Positions 35,307 through 43,546 of a stretch of 64,000 nucleotides of DNA are shown piece after piece; position 1 is the stretch's first letter; every line of letters begins with the position of its first letter. The stretch covers positions 1,488,001 to 1,552,000 of the forward strand of contig NZ_JACBZR010000001.1 in NCBI RefSeq assembly GCF_013408335.1, given 5' to 3'. The notes below the pieces were generated by a model. It was not told where the DNA came from, searched no databases, and saw nothing but the letters and a program-made list of their open reading frames with translations. Origin of the DNA: Nocardioides panzhihuensis (GTDB taxonomy: Bacteria; Actinomycetota; Actinomycetes; Propionibacteriales; Nocardioidaceae). A program made the translations under genes and the position numbers.

Positions 35307-36500
35307 ATGCACCCACGATGGATGGCGCCGGTCCTGGCGGCCTTGCTCTTCGCCAGTGCTTGTGGCGCGGAGCCGACATCGGCTTCAGGCAGTGGTGATG
35401 CGACGATCGGCGTGATCGGTCCACGGACCGGGCCCGCCCCGCAGTTCTATGAGGACACCAAGCGCGGGATCGAGTTGGCCACACCTGTCATCGAGAAGCG
35501 GTACGGCCTCGAGCTCAACTTCATCTACGAGGACGACGCGGGATCACCCGAAGGCGCGTCGAGCGCTGTGCAGAAGCTGCTGAACGAGGACGATGTCGAT
35601 GCGGTCTTCGGTCCTCCGACATCCGCACCGGCGCTGCAGATTGCTGATGTCATCGCTCGATCCAAGCGGCCCTACTTCCTGGTGTCGGCGGGAAACCCCG
35701 CACTCGTCCCGACGGCCGGCGAGAAGAACTACGCGTTCAGGACGCAGTGGTCAGGCGCAGTACTGAACGACGTCAACAGCCAGGTGGTGTTCTCGAAGAT
35801 CGACGGGAAGGACCCGGTGGTCGGCATCGCATACGCGGCTGACGCGTTCGGGCAGGCGGCGGTGGAGCAGTACGAAGAGCTCGGAAAGAAGCATGGTGTC
35901 GAGGTGGTCGGCGAGTCGATGCAGTCCGGCGCCACCGACTTCACTGCTGGGGCCAAGAGATTGCAAGACGCCGGCGTCAACTCGATGTTCTTCAACTTCA
36001 CCTCGGGGTCAGATATCGCCACCGTCACGCGAGACATGAAGGTCGTCGGGTTCGACCCGGTGCGCAAGACGACGACGAGCAACGTTCTTGCGAACTATCG
36101 GGAGCTGTCCGAGCCTGACGAGTGGGAAGGCCTGAAGTTCGTTGAGCGAGAAGACCTGAACAGCCCCGCCTTTCAGAAGATGCTCGACGACTACCGAGCA
36201 GCCTATGGCGAAGAACCCCAGCTGCCCACGGTTGTCTTCAATGTGTACTCGGCACTGGACGCCTATGGACAAGGCCTCAAGGTAGGTGGCTCTGATCGCG
36301 AAGCAGTGCGCGACGCGATTGAAGCAGTCCCGAGCGTCGAAGTCGAGGGACTGAAGTATCAGACGCCCTTTGCGCCCCGCGACGGAGAGTTCTACGACGA
36401 CGACATCACCAAGTGGCACGTGTTGGGATTCGATGACTCGGCCAAGGGCGACATCGTGACGGACGGCACGGTCGCTCAGTGCATCGAACGCGGTTGTTGA
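35307..36500 (+). CDS. Branched-chain-amino-acid-type ABC transporter substrate-binding lipoprotein
   Basis: A 397-residue receptor of the Peripla_BP_6 (LivK-like) family. The signal peptide ends in a lipobox-like FASAC. The mature part has GVIGPRTGPAPQFYEDTKRG, VDAVFGPPTSAPALQIADVI, and the second lobe with IAYAADAFGQAAVEQY. GGAAGGAG precedes the ATG at 35307. These receptors bind amino acids but also amides, aromatic acids and other small carboxylates; the two hydratase genes at the end of this operon suggest a non-amino-acid ligand. Confidence 0.87.
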   Translation: MHPRWMAPVLAALLFASACGAEPTSASGSGDATIGVIGPRTGPAPQFYEDTKRGIELATPVIEKRYGLELNFIYEDDAGSPEGASSAVQKLLNEDDVDAVFGPPTSAPALQIADVIARSKRPYFLVSAGNPALVPTAGEKNYAFRTQWSGAVLNDVNSQVVFSKIDGKDPVVGIAYAADAFGQAAVEQYEELGKKHGVEVVGESMQSGATDFTAGAKRLQDAGVNSMFFNFTSGSDIATVTRDMKVVGFDPVRKTTTSNVLANYRELSEPDEWEGLKFVEREDLNSPAFQKMLDDYRAAYGEEPQLPTVVFNVYSALDAYGQGLKVGGSDREAVRDAIEAVPSVEVEGLKYQTPFAPRDGEFYDDDITKWHVLGFDDSAKGDIVTDGTVAQCIERGC

Positions 36501-36514
36501 GGGGCTGAGATCAC

Positions 36515-37384
36515 ATGGAGATCGTTGTCGCCGGACTGGCTGCAGGCGGCCTTTTTGCGCTCGTCGCACAGGGCTTCGTCCTGACCTTTCTGACCACCAA
36601 CACGCTGAACTTCGCGCTGGGCGAGTTCATGGTCGTGGCAGCGTTCCTTGCGCTGGGAGTCAGCCAATGGGGCTGGCTCCCAGCTGCAGCGAAGATCGTG
36701 ATCGTCGTAGTCGTCGTCGGCCTGCTGGGTGCACTCACATATCGGCTGATCGTTCTGCCATTCACCACTGGCGGGCACAACGACTCACGGTGGATCCTCT
36801 CGACAGTGGGCATTTCGTTCATCATCATCAACCTGACCACCAACGGGGAGGGTGTGATGCGCCAGCCGCTCGCCTTGGGCGAGACGGATGGGTTCGTCGA
36901 GCTCTTCGGGGCCCGAATCCTCGCGCAACAGGGTCTCATTGCATTGACAGCGGTCCTGGTCACGGTCGTCTTGGTCGTGCTGACTCGATCGAGCGGGTTG
37001 GGCGTCCGCATGCGAGCCGTGTCGCAGGACGCTGAAGCGGCCTCGCTCATGGGGGTGTCGCCTGGGCGCATCGGGATGATCGCCTACGGCCTCGGGATGT
37101 CCGTGGCGGCTCTCGCCGGTGTTCTCTGGGCGGCAGAGGTGGGCGTCTCCCCGCAGTTAGGCGAACCACTGCTTGTCGGCGCGTTCGCCGCGGGCATCAT
37201 CGGCGGCCTCAAAACGCTATGGGGTCCTTTGGTCGGCGGAGGGATCTACGGCCTGGTCACGACGGCAGTCGGAGAGTCCATCGGCGTCATGTGGGGCGAG
37301 GTGTCCGGTCTCCTGGTTGTCCTAGCTGTCCTGATGTTCCGCCCTGAAGGGCTGCTGGAGCGGCGAGTAGCCGTCAAACTCTGA
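36515..37384 (+). CDS. Branched-chain-type ABC transporter permease (LivH-like)
   Basis: A 289-residue permease with about eight membrane helices. The opening VAGLAAGGLFALVAQGFVLTF, NTLNFALGEFMVVAAF, and the cytoplasmic loop RMRAVSQDAEAASLMGVSPGRI are typical of LivH. The product-end motif LMFRPEGLLERR is also present. It starts 14 bases after the receptor stop and pairs with the LivM half of the next protein. Confidence 0.9.
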   Translation: MEIVVAGLAAGGLFALVAQGFVLTFLTTNTLNFALGEFMVVAAFLALGVSQWGWLPAAAKIVIVVVVVGLLGALTYRLIVLPFTTGGHNDSRWILSTVGISFIIINLTTNGEGVMRQPLALGETDGFVELFGARILAQQGLIALTAVLVTVVLVVLTRSSGLGVRMRAVSQDAEAASLMGVSPGRIGMIAYGLGMSVAALAGVLWAAEVGVSPQLGEPLLVGAFAAGIIGGLKTLWGPLVGGGIYGLVTTAVGESIGVMWGEVSGLLVVLAVLMFRPEGLLERRVAVKL

Positions 37385-37447
37385 CGCCTCGCTATGGCCT
37401 GTCAACACACACACGATTCGGCCAGCCGCCGGGCATGGAGGAACACG

Positions 37448-39424
37448 ATGACGCAATTCTCTATAACGGTGACCAGTATCCGGGAGCGCTGGTCACGCAT
37501 CTCGCCGCAGCGTCGAGACGCGCTGTTCCTCGCGCTTCTCGTCCTGATCTGCTTCGTCGCGATAGCGCCGGGCCTCGATGGCGACGGGACGGCGATTGCT
37601 CACATGCAACTCATCGGTCTGATCGCCGGTACAACCGTTGCGGCCGTCGGCCTCAACCTCGTGTCAGGCTTCGCCGGCCTCATCTCACTCGGACAGGGCG
37701 CGATGTACGCCATGGGCGCCTACGTTTTTGGTTACCTCTCGCTCAAGGGAGGTCTGCCGGTTCTCATAGCGATTCCCATCTGCCTGCTCGTGTGCGCACT
37801 CCTCGGGGTATTCCTCGCGCTTGGAGCTGCGCGCCTGCGGGGTCCTCAGTTCACGATGGTGACGCTGGTGCTGGCCGTGCTCGTCCACAAGGTCCTCGTG
37901 GAGTGGCCTGTGCTCGGCGCGGCATCGGGTTATCCGAACGTGCTGCAGCACGAGACCGGGCTTTTGTCAGATGCGACCGTTCTCGGGTTCACCTTCGTAC
38001 CGCCGCTGTACGGTGGCCAGTTCGCGTCTGTGCTCGTGTTGGTGCTTCTGCTGACGGTGGTGGCGCTGGTGCTGTACCGAAACTTGAGCCGCTCGGCATG
38101 GGGCCGCTCCCTGAGGGCCGTCGGCGAGAGCGACATGCTCGCTTCGCACCTCGGCGTTCACGTGTTCCGGCGGAAGGTGGCGGCGTTCGCCATCTCAAGT
38201 GCGCTCGGGGGCCTGGGTGGCATCTTCTATGCACTGTTGTTCGCGCATCTGCAGCCGGAGTCGTTCGACGTGTTCTTCTCCATCACGATATTGCTTGCTG
38301 TCATCCTCGGGGGCAGCGGAACCGTCATGGGGCCGGCTGTCGGAGCCGTGATCGTCGTCTGGCTAGAGCGTTCGGAGGCGCTTGAGGGGATCACCAGGCT
38401 GCAGCGCGACTACCTCAGCGAACAGTGGTACCTGTCCACCCCTGGGATCATCGGGCTCATCCTTGTCATCGCGCTCTTCGTCCTTCCCCGCGGAATCATC
38501 GGAACCGCGTCGGACTTCGTGGCAAAGCGCACGCAGCGTGATTCTCACGGTGTTCCACCTGGGTCGCTCGATGCCTCTTCGATCGCAGGCTTGGCGACCG
38601 GCACATCCGCGCGTGCTCAGGCGACCGCTGCGCTTGACGTGATCGGTGTGACGAAGCGGTTCGGTGGACTGCTGGCCGTCGACCATGTCGACCTGCGGCT
38701 GCAGGAAGGAAGCATCCATGGCGTAATCGGGCCGAACGGAGCCGGTAAGTCGTCATTGGCCAACCTCATCAGCGGGGCGTACCGCCCGGACGACGGCGTG
38801 GTGCGGCTCGGTGGGGTGGACATATCCGGCAGGCGCCCGGACCAAGTGATCCGCCAAGGGCTCGCGCGAACGTTCCAGACGCCGCAGCTGTTCAGCGGGG
38901 CCACGGCTCTCGAGAACGTCAAAGCTGGCTTCGCCGACACCGGGCAGCTCTCCTGGTGGACCGCCGCGCTGAAGCTGCGCTCGCAGTATCGCCGGGAGGC
39001 GGAGCTGGAGCAGATGGCACTTGCGCTCTTGCGACGTGTAGGCCTCCTCGAGGAGGCGCAAGTGTCAGCCGGCAGCTTGGCGTACGGAAAAGCGCGGGCG
39101 CTCGAGATCGCGCGGGCGCTCGCCAGCGAGCCAAAGGTTCTCATCTTGGACGAGCCGGCCGCGGGCCTCAACTCCACGGAAGTCGTCGAACTCGGCCGTC
39201 TGCTTACGGAACTACGCTCCAACGGTCTGAGCATGATCCTGGTGGAGCACCACATGGATCTGATCTCCGCCGTCACCGACGAAGTCACCTGTATGGCGCA
39301 AGGAGCCGTCATCGCCCGTGGAACGCCATCCGAGGTCCTCTCCGATAGCACCGTCATGGACGTCTACCTCGGCGAGCACCGCCATTCCCACGATCACGTA
39401 GCTACCGAAGGAGGGCAACTATGA
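37448..39424 (+). CDS. LivM-LivG fusion: ABC permease and ATPase in one chain
   Basis: A 658-residue fusion. Residues 1 to about 370 are a LivM permease (GLIAGTTVAAVGLNLVSGFAG, SLGQGAMYAMGAY, VGESDMLASHLGVHVFRRKV, VLPRGIIG). After a 40-residue linker rich in Ser, Ala and Gly, residues about 400-640 are a LivG ATPase. The latter has Walker A GPNGAGKSS, LARTFQTPQLFSG as Q-loop region, the altered signature LAYGKARALEIARAL, and Walker B VLILDEPAAGL. The ATG at 37448 follows GGAGG. The end is coupled to the next ATPase gene (ATGA). Such fusions are known in actinobacteria. Confidence 0.9.
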   Translation: MTQFSITVTSIRERWSRISPQRRDALFLALLVLICFVAIAPGLDGDGTAIAHMQLIGLIAGTTVAAVGLNLVSGFAGLISLGQGAMYAMGAYVFGYLSLKGGLPVLIAIPICLLVCALLGVFLALGAARLRGPQFTMVTLVLAVLVHKVLVEWPVLGAASGYPNVLQHETGLLSDATVLGFTFVPPLYGGQFASVLVLVLLLTVVALVLYRNLSRSAWGRSLRAVGESDMLASHLGVHVFRRKVAAFAISSALGGLGGIFYALLFAHLQPESFDVFFSITILLAVILGGSGTVMGPAVGAVIVVWLERSEALEGITRLQRDYLSEQWYLSTPGIIGLILVIALFVLPRGIIGTASDFVAKRTQRDSHGVPPGSLDASSIAGLATGTSARAQATAALDVIGVTKRFGGLLAVDHVDLRLQEGSIHGVIGPNGAGKSSLANLISGAYRPDDGVVRLGGVDISGRRPDQVIRQGLARTFQTPQLFSGATALENVKAGFADTGQLSWWTAALKLRSQYRREAELEQMALALLRRVGLLEEAQVSAGSLAYGKARALEIARALASEPKVLILDEPAAGLNSTEVVELGRLLTELRSNGLSMILVEHHMDLISAVTDEVTCMAQGAVIARGTPSEVLSDSTVMDVYLGEHRHSHDHVATEGGQL

Positions 39425-40140
39425 GTCTTGTCGTCGACGACGTCAGCTCCGGCTATGGGAGAGCGACGGTGGTCGCATCGATCGGCCTGAAGTTGGAACC
39501 CGGCCGAATCTCGGCTGTGGTCGGATCGAACGGTGCGGGGAAGTCGACGTTGGCGCGAACCATCTGCGGTCTTCTCGCCACTCGGTCCGGGAGTATCACT
39601 CTTGAAGACAGATCAGTCCAGAAGCTGTCGGCGGCGCAGCGAGCGCGTGCAGGGATCATCATGGTTCCTGAAGGCCGGAGACTCTTCGGCGGGCTGACTG
39701 TCGCCGAGAACGTCCGTCTGGGCGCCTTCGCTGCTCGGGGCCGCCGTAAGGCGTCGATGCGGCAAGTAGAGACACTTCTTGATGCTTTCCCAGTGTTGAG
39801 AGAGCGATGGAGTCAGCGTGCCGGCCAGCTCTCCGGCGGAGAGCAGCAGATGGTCGCTCTGACCCGAGCCGTGGCGTCAGCGCCCAAGTATCTACTACTC
39901 GATGAGCCGTCGCTCGGGCTCAGCCCGAAGCTCACCCAGGAGGTGTTCCGGCTGATCCAGCTGATCGCAGCAGAGACAGGTGCCGGCGTGCTGCTCATCG
40001 AGCAGATGGCTGACGACGCGTTGAGTTTGGCGCAGGACGGCCACGTGCTTGAACAGGGTCGCATCACGGTCAGTGGAGCTGCCGGCGAGTTGCGTAGCTC
40101 GCAAGACGTGCGCGCTGCTTACCTCGGAACGATCCTTTGA
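39421..40140 (+). CDS. livF: Branched-chain-type ABC transporter ATP-binding protein (LivF-like)
   Basis: A 239-residue ATPase. Walker A is GSNGAGKST, the Q-loop region has MVPEGRRLFGGLTVAEN (the LivF hallmark), the signature is LSGGEQQM, and Walker B is YLLLDEPSLGLSP. It forms the second nucleotide-binding half of the importer together with the LivG part of the preceding fusion, whose stop it overlaps. Confidence 0.92.
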   Translation: MSLVVDDVSSGYGRATVVASIGLKLEPGRISAVVGSNGAGKSTLARTICGLLATRSGSITLEDRSVQKLSAAQRARAGIIMVPEGRRLFGGLTVAENVRLGAFAARGRRKASMRQVETLLDAFPVLRERWSQRAGQLSGGEQQMVALTRAVASAPKYLLLDEPSLGLSPKLTQEVFRLIQLIAAETGAGVLLIEQMADDALSLAQDGHVLEQGRITVSGAAGELRSSQDVRAAYLGTIL

Positions 40141-40141
40141 C

Positions 40142-40600
40142 ATGGAAGCTGAACTCACAACGTTCATCGGTCGAGAGCTCGAAGCCTTCGACCGCCACAT
40201 CACGAGGGATGCCATCGGCAGATTCGCCTCCGCTATCGGCGAGACGAACCCGATCTACCACGACGCCGAACGTGCTCGAGCGACGGGGATGAAGGATGTT
40301 CCGGTTCCGCCGACGTTCTTGATCACCTTGGAGATCGACCATCGAGACACTCTTCGCTTCATACGCGAGCTGGGCCTCGACGCCGCGACGGTCCTCCATG
40401 GGGAGCAGGTGTTCTACTTTCGCTCGGCGATCTACGCGGGTGACCGCGTTCGAGTTCAGCGGAGCATCACTGGCGCGGGGGCCAAGAGCAAGACCTTGGG
40501 GTACATACTCACATCGAACCTGTTCCTCCGGGAGGGCGAAGTCGTTGCCACGTCGGAGTGCACCTGGTTGGTGGGGACAGAGGGGATAGCTCATGATTGA
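40142..40600 (+). CDS. MaoC-like hydratase, N-terminal (HadA/C-type) subunit
   Basis: A 152-residue hot-dog protein of the FAS1-DH/MaoC N-terminal family (FIGRELEAFDRHITRDAIGRF, AIGETNPIYHD, VPPTFLITL, LHGEQVFYF). On its own this type lacks the full hydratase motif and pairs with a catalytic MaoC subunit, encoded next. It starts one base after livF and overlaps the partner gene by eight bases. The pair should hydrate an enoyl-CoA derived from the imported compound. Confidence 0.82.
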   Translation: MEAELTTFIGRELEAFDRHITRDAIGRFASAIGETNPIYHDAERARATGMKDVPVPPTFLITLEIDHRDTLRFIRELGLDAATVLHGEQVFYFRSAIYAGDRVRVQRSITGAGAKSKTLGYILTSNLFLREGEVVATSECTWLVGTEGIAHD

Positions 40601-40979
40601 CATGACCTCCGTGCCGTCGGCCGTCTTCGGGCCTGTCACCCGATCGATGCTGGCCGATTATGCCGCAGCCTCTGGGGACAACAATCCGCTGCACCTGAGC
40701 GATACGGCGGCCCAACAGGCTGGATACCCCGAGGTCATTGCGCAGGGCATGTTGTCGATGGCGTTCGTCGGTAGATGGGTGACGTCATGGTGCCCGCTTC
40801 ATGCGGTCCAGTCGATGAGTTCGCGCTTCACCTCGCCCACCCCGCTCGGCTCGTATCTGCGGTGCGAGGGACGTGTCCGTTCCGTCGACAAGGACTCGTT
40901 GACGGTTGACTTCACAGTGACGCTCGAGGGTAGCGACGTGATCATGTTGAAGGGCGCAGTCGTGGTCAAGGCCGCCTAA
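40593..40979 (+). CDS. MaoC-like dehydratase, catalytic (HadB-type) subunit
   Basis: A 128-residue single hot-dog protein. The hydratase motif is visible as DYAAASGDNNPLHLSD (catalytic Asp and His), followed by YPEVIAQGMLSMAF. The remaining sheet (SMSSRFTSPTPLGSYLRCEG) is canonical. Together with the preceding subunit it resembles the HadAB arrangement or the split (R)-specific enoyl-CoA hydratases of steroid and fatty-acid degradation. It is the last gene of the importer operon. Confidence 0.85.
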   Translation: MIDMTSVPSAVFGPVTRSMLADYAAASGDNNPLHLSDTAAQQAGYPEVIAQGMLSMAFVGRWVTSWCPLHAVQSMSSRFTSPTPLGSYLRCEGRVRSVDKDSLTVDFTVTLEGSDVIMLKGAVVVKAA

Positions 40980-40982
40980 CCG

Positions 40983-41140
40983 CCAGGGCCGGTCTTCTCG
41001 ACGCCGCCGTGGTCGGTCCGTCGGATGTGGCGCTGGACCGGCTCGCCGGCGCATCACTGGTTCCGCAGGCGGTGAGCAAAGCGGTGGCGATCGTGACCAG
41101 AAGCGCTGGGCCCAACGTCGCGTCAGCCGTACTGAGCTAG
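40983..41140 (+). other. Possible 3' gene fragment in an otherwise empty gap
   Basis: The 288-base gap between the hydratase and the oxidoreductase gene contains an open frame without start that ends at TAG 41138-41140 and reads like coding sequence (LLDAAVVGPSDVALDRLAGA, then VSKAVAIVTRSAG). It has no recognisable family and may be the stump of a deleted gene, or chance in GC-rich DNA. Confidence 0.25.
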
Positions 41141-41177
41141 CCGTGAAGCGCTTCCGCTGACGACCATCGAGTCCACA

Positions 41178-41193
41178 TGTGATCCACCTCACA
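41178..41193. promoter_or_regulatory. CRP/GlxR-type binding site
   Basis: TGTGA-TCCACC-TCACA is an exact match to the symmetric TGTGA-N6-TCACA consensus of CRP-family regulators (GlxR/Crp in actinobacteria). It lies 75 bases before the ATG of the NAD(P)H/FAD oxidoreductase gene, so cAMP-linked control of that gene is likely. Confidence 0.65.
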
Positions 41194-41267
41194 CTTCATG
41201 TGTGTCATCAATCAGCGCTTCATTCCGCTCAAGTGGCATGGAGCAACGGAACCGACATGAAGAACGC

Positions 41268-42467
41268 ATGAAGCACCGCATCGTGGTCCTGGGCGCCGGC
41301 TATGCCGGAGCCTTCACGGCCGGGAACCTGGTGCGCCGACTGTCCCCGGCAGACACGGAGGTCACCGTCATCAACGCTGAGGAAGACTTCGTCCAGCGGC
41401 TGCGCATGCACCAGCTTGCGGCTGGTCAGGAGATCGACAGTCCAGCACTCGCCGACGTGTTCGCGGGTACCGGGATACGGCTACGCGTGGCCCGAGTCAC
41501 CGCCCTCGACCCCGAACGCCGGATCGTCACCGTGGCCGACGCCGACGGTGGCGGCGAGATCGGGTACGACACCCTTCTCTACGCGATGGGCAGCGCCGTC
41601 GCCGACAATGGCGTCCCGGGAATTGCCGAGCACGCCTTCCACGTCACCAGTCGTCCGGCTGCGCTGTACCTCCGCGAGCGCCTGGACGAGCTTGGTGAGG
41701 GCGGAAGGGTGGTGGTAGTCGGCGATGGGTGGACCGGCATCGAGTCCGCCGCCGAGTTCGCCGAATCCCGGCCGAACCTCTCGGTGACGTTGGTAGCCCG
41801 CGGAGAGCTGGGTGCGCGGCTCTCACCTGGCGGCCGCCGCCACCTACGCCGGACCTGCGAGCGGCTGGGCATCACCATCGTGGAGCACACCACCATCGAA
41901 GCCGTCGAGGCGACACGAGTCATCGCCACCGACGGCACGGTCATCGCGTCCGACGCGACCGTGTGGACCGGCGGCTTCTCCGTGAACCCGATCGCTGCCG
42001 CAAGCGGAGTGCAGGTGGCCGCGACCGGTCAGATCGTCGTGGATCGCACCATGCGCTCGGTCTCGCACCCGGACGTCTACGCGGCAGGTGACAGCGTCTA
42101 CGCCATCGGCGACAACGGCCTGCCCTTGCCGATGTCGTGCGCTTCGGCCGGCTACACCGGTGGGCAGGCCTTGGACGCGATCGTGGGTCGTCTGACCGGC
42201 CGCAAGATCGCACACACCAAGCTCGTCTACCCGGGCAACCACATCAGCCTGGGACGGAAGGATGGGATTCTCCAGACGGTCGACGCCACAGGACATCCCA
42301 AGCCGAAATACATGGGCGGTCGCAGGGCCGCGCGGATCAAGGCGGGCATCGTCACGATCTCACTGTGGGCGGTGTCGCACCCAACCTTCGGCATGCCCAA
42401 GCGCCGGCGACGCCTGACCCCCGCAGCGAATGCGTCCAGCCGAGGCGACGATCGCGCAGCCGTCTAG
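41268..42467 (+). CDS. NAD(P)/FAD-dependent oxidoreductase (NDH-2-like)
   Basis: A 399-residue pyridine-nucleotide-disulphide-fold flavoprotein related to type II NADH dehydrogenases. The FAD motif VVLGAGYAGAFTAGNLVRR is at the N-terminus, a second dinucleotide motif VVVVGDGWTGIESAAEFAE is in the middle, and a distal FAD contact is in PDVYAAGDSVYAI. The C-terminus has a short hydrophobic/basic tail. The ATG at 41268 fits the family start; ATG 41238 is possible. It directly precedes an ECF41 sigma gene, matching the known pairing of these sigma factors with an oxidoreductase. Confidence 0.87.
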   Translation: MKHRIVVLGAGYAGAFTAGNLVRRLSPADTEVTVINAEEDFVQRLRMHQLAAGQEIDSPALADVFAGTGIRLRVARVTALDPERRIVTVADADGGGEIGYDTLLYAMGSAVADNGVPGIAEHAFHVTSRPAALYLRERLDELGEGGRVVVVGDGWTGIESAAEFAESRPNLSVTLVARGELGARLSPGGRRHLRRTCERLGITIVEHTTIEAVEATRVIATDGTVIASDATVWTGGFSVNPIAAASGVQVAATGQIVVDRTMRSVSHPDVYAAGDSVYAIGDNGLPLPMSCASAGYTGGQALDAIVGRLTGRKIAHTKLVYPGNHISLGRKDGILQTVDATGHPKPKYMGGRRAARIKAGIVTISLWAVSHPTFGMPKRRRRLTPAANASSRGDDRAAV

Positions 42468-42468
42468 A

Positions 42469-43431
42469 GTGACGAAGGTGACGAGTAGCGCCGCTGATCG
42501 CTTCGACACGGATCGGTTCGAGGCCAGCCGAAACCGGCTGGCCTCGTTGGCGTACCGGCTGCTGGGATCCGCAGCCGGCGCCGAAGACATCGTGCAGGAT
42601 GCCTTCCTGCGCTGGCAGGCTGCTGACAGGCAGCAGATCCAGGTGCCGGAAGCATGGCTGACCAAAGTCGTCACCAACCTGTGCCTCGACCAGCTTCGCT
42701 CGGCACAAGTCCGTCGTGAGCGCACCGCCGGCGACTGGCTGCCCGAGCCGCTCCTCGACGGTGACCCCATGCTCGGTCCGGCAGGGACTTTCGAGCAGCG
42801 CGAATCGGTTTCCCTGGCGGTGCTGACCCTCATGGAGCGCCTGTCGCCCCACGAACGTGCCGTCTACATCCTGCGCGAAGCGTTCTCCTACAGTCACCGC
42901 GAGATCGCCGAGATCCTTGACATCGCCGAATCCGCGAGCCAGCAGCATCTCCACCGTGCCCGGCGCCGTCTCACCACCGCGCGTAGTCGCGGCGGTGAAG
43001 TCGACCGGGCATCCGCCCGCAGGATCGTCGAGGAATTCCTCGCCGCTGCCTCGTCCGGCAGCACCGAACGGTTGGTGAGGCTGCTCACCGACGACGCGAC
43101 CGCGATCTCCGACGGCGCCGGGCTGACCGAGACGTTGTTGCAGTACGACACCCCGCAGCGCATCGCTGCTGTCGCGCGAGCAGGCTTCAAGCCCACGCCT
43201 GCGAAACGGCGACTGGCCGGCGGTACGCCCACCGTCTACTACGCGCTCGTCAACGGTGGTGCTGCGATCCTCTTCGTCACGGGAGAGCAGGTGGTCGGCG
43301 CAGTCGGGTTCGACATCAACAACGGCAGGATCACCACTGTGCGCGGTATCGCAGCGCCCAACCGCCTCGCTCGGCTCGCCGAGGCCTGGCGCCGTGGGGA
43401 ACCGGGAGAACCGCTCATCGCTCACTGGTGA
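42469..43431 (+). CDS. sigJ: ECF41 (SigJ-type) RNA polymerase sigma factor
   Basis: About 320 residues. Sigma region 2 (RLASLAYRLLGSAAGAEDIVQ DAFLRWQ, read across the gap) and region 4 (MERLSPHERAVYILREAFSY, HREIAEILDIAESASQQHL) are joined by the ECF41 linker motif WLPEPLL. A C-terminal NTF2/SnoaL-like domain follows, which in ECF41 proteins regulates activity instead of an anti-sigma factor. The usual NPDKL ending is altered to APNRL. GTG at 42469 starts one base after the oxidoreductase stop; GTG 42478 is an alternative. Confidence 0.88.
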   Translation: MTKVTSSAADRFDTDRFEASRNRLASLAYRLLGSAAGAEDIVQDAFLRWQAADRQQIQVPEAWLTKVVTNLCLDQLRSAQVRRERTAGDWLPEPLLDGDPMLGPAGTFEQRESVSLAVLTLMERLSPHERAVYILREAFSYSHREIAEILDIAESASQQHLHRARRRLTTARSRGGEVDRASARRIVEEFLAAASSGSTERLVRLLTDDATAISDGAGLTETLLQYDTPQRIAAVARAGFKPTPAKRRLAGGTPTVYYALVNGGAAILFVTGEQVVGAVGFDINNGRITTVRGIAAPNRLARLAEAWRRGEPGEPLIAHW

Positions 43432-43460
43432 CCCGGCGCCCACGCACGTTTGCCGTCGCA

Positions 43461-43487
43461 TGTCACAGGTTGCCGTGCTGCCTTGTC
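43461..43487 (+). promoter_or_regulatory. ECF41-like promoter
   Basis: TGTCACA (43461-43467), 16 bases and TGTC (43484-43487) match the published ECF41 promoter TGTCACA-N16-CGTC with one change in the -10 element. It lies 60 bases before the TTG of the SDR gene that opens the operon with the second ECF41 factor. Confidence 0.55.
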
Positions 43488-43546
43488 TCAGGTTCGAAGA
43501 CGGGCTCTGACAGCCGAGCTCACCCTCCCACCAGCAAGGACCTGCC

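Noticed and set aside
41203..41229. Second ECF41 promoter (TGTCATC-N16-CGCT) before the oxidoreductase gene
   Set aside because: Two mismatches in the -35 element and two in the -10 element; too weak to list as a site.
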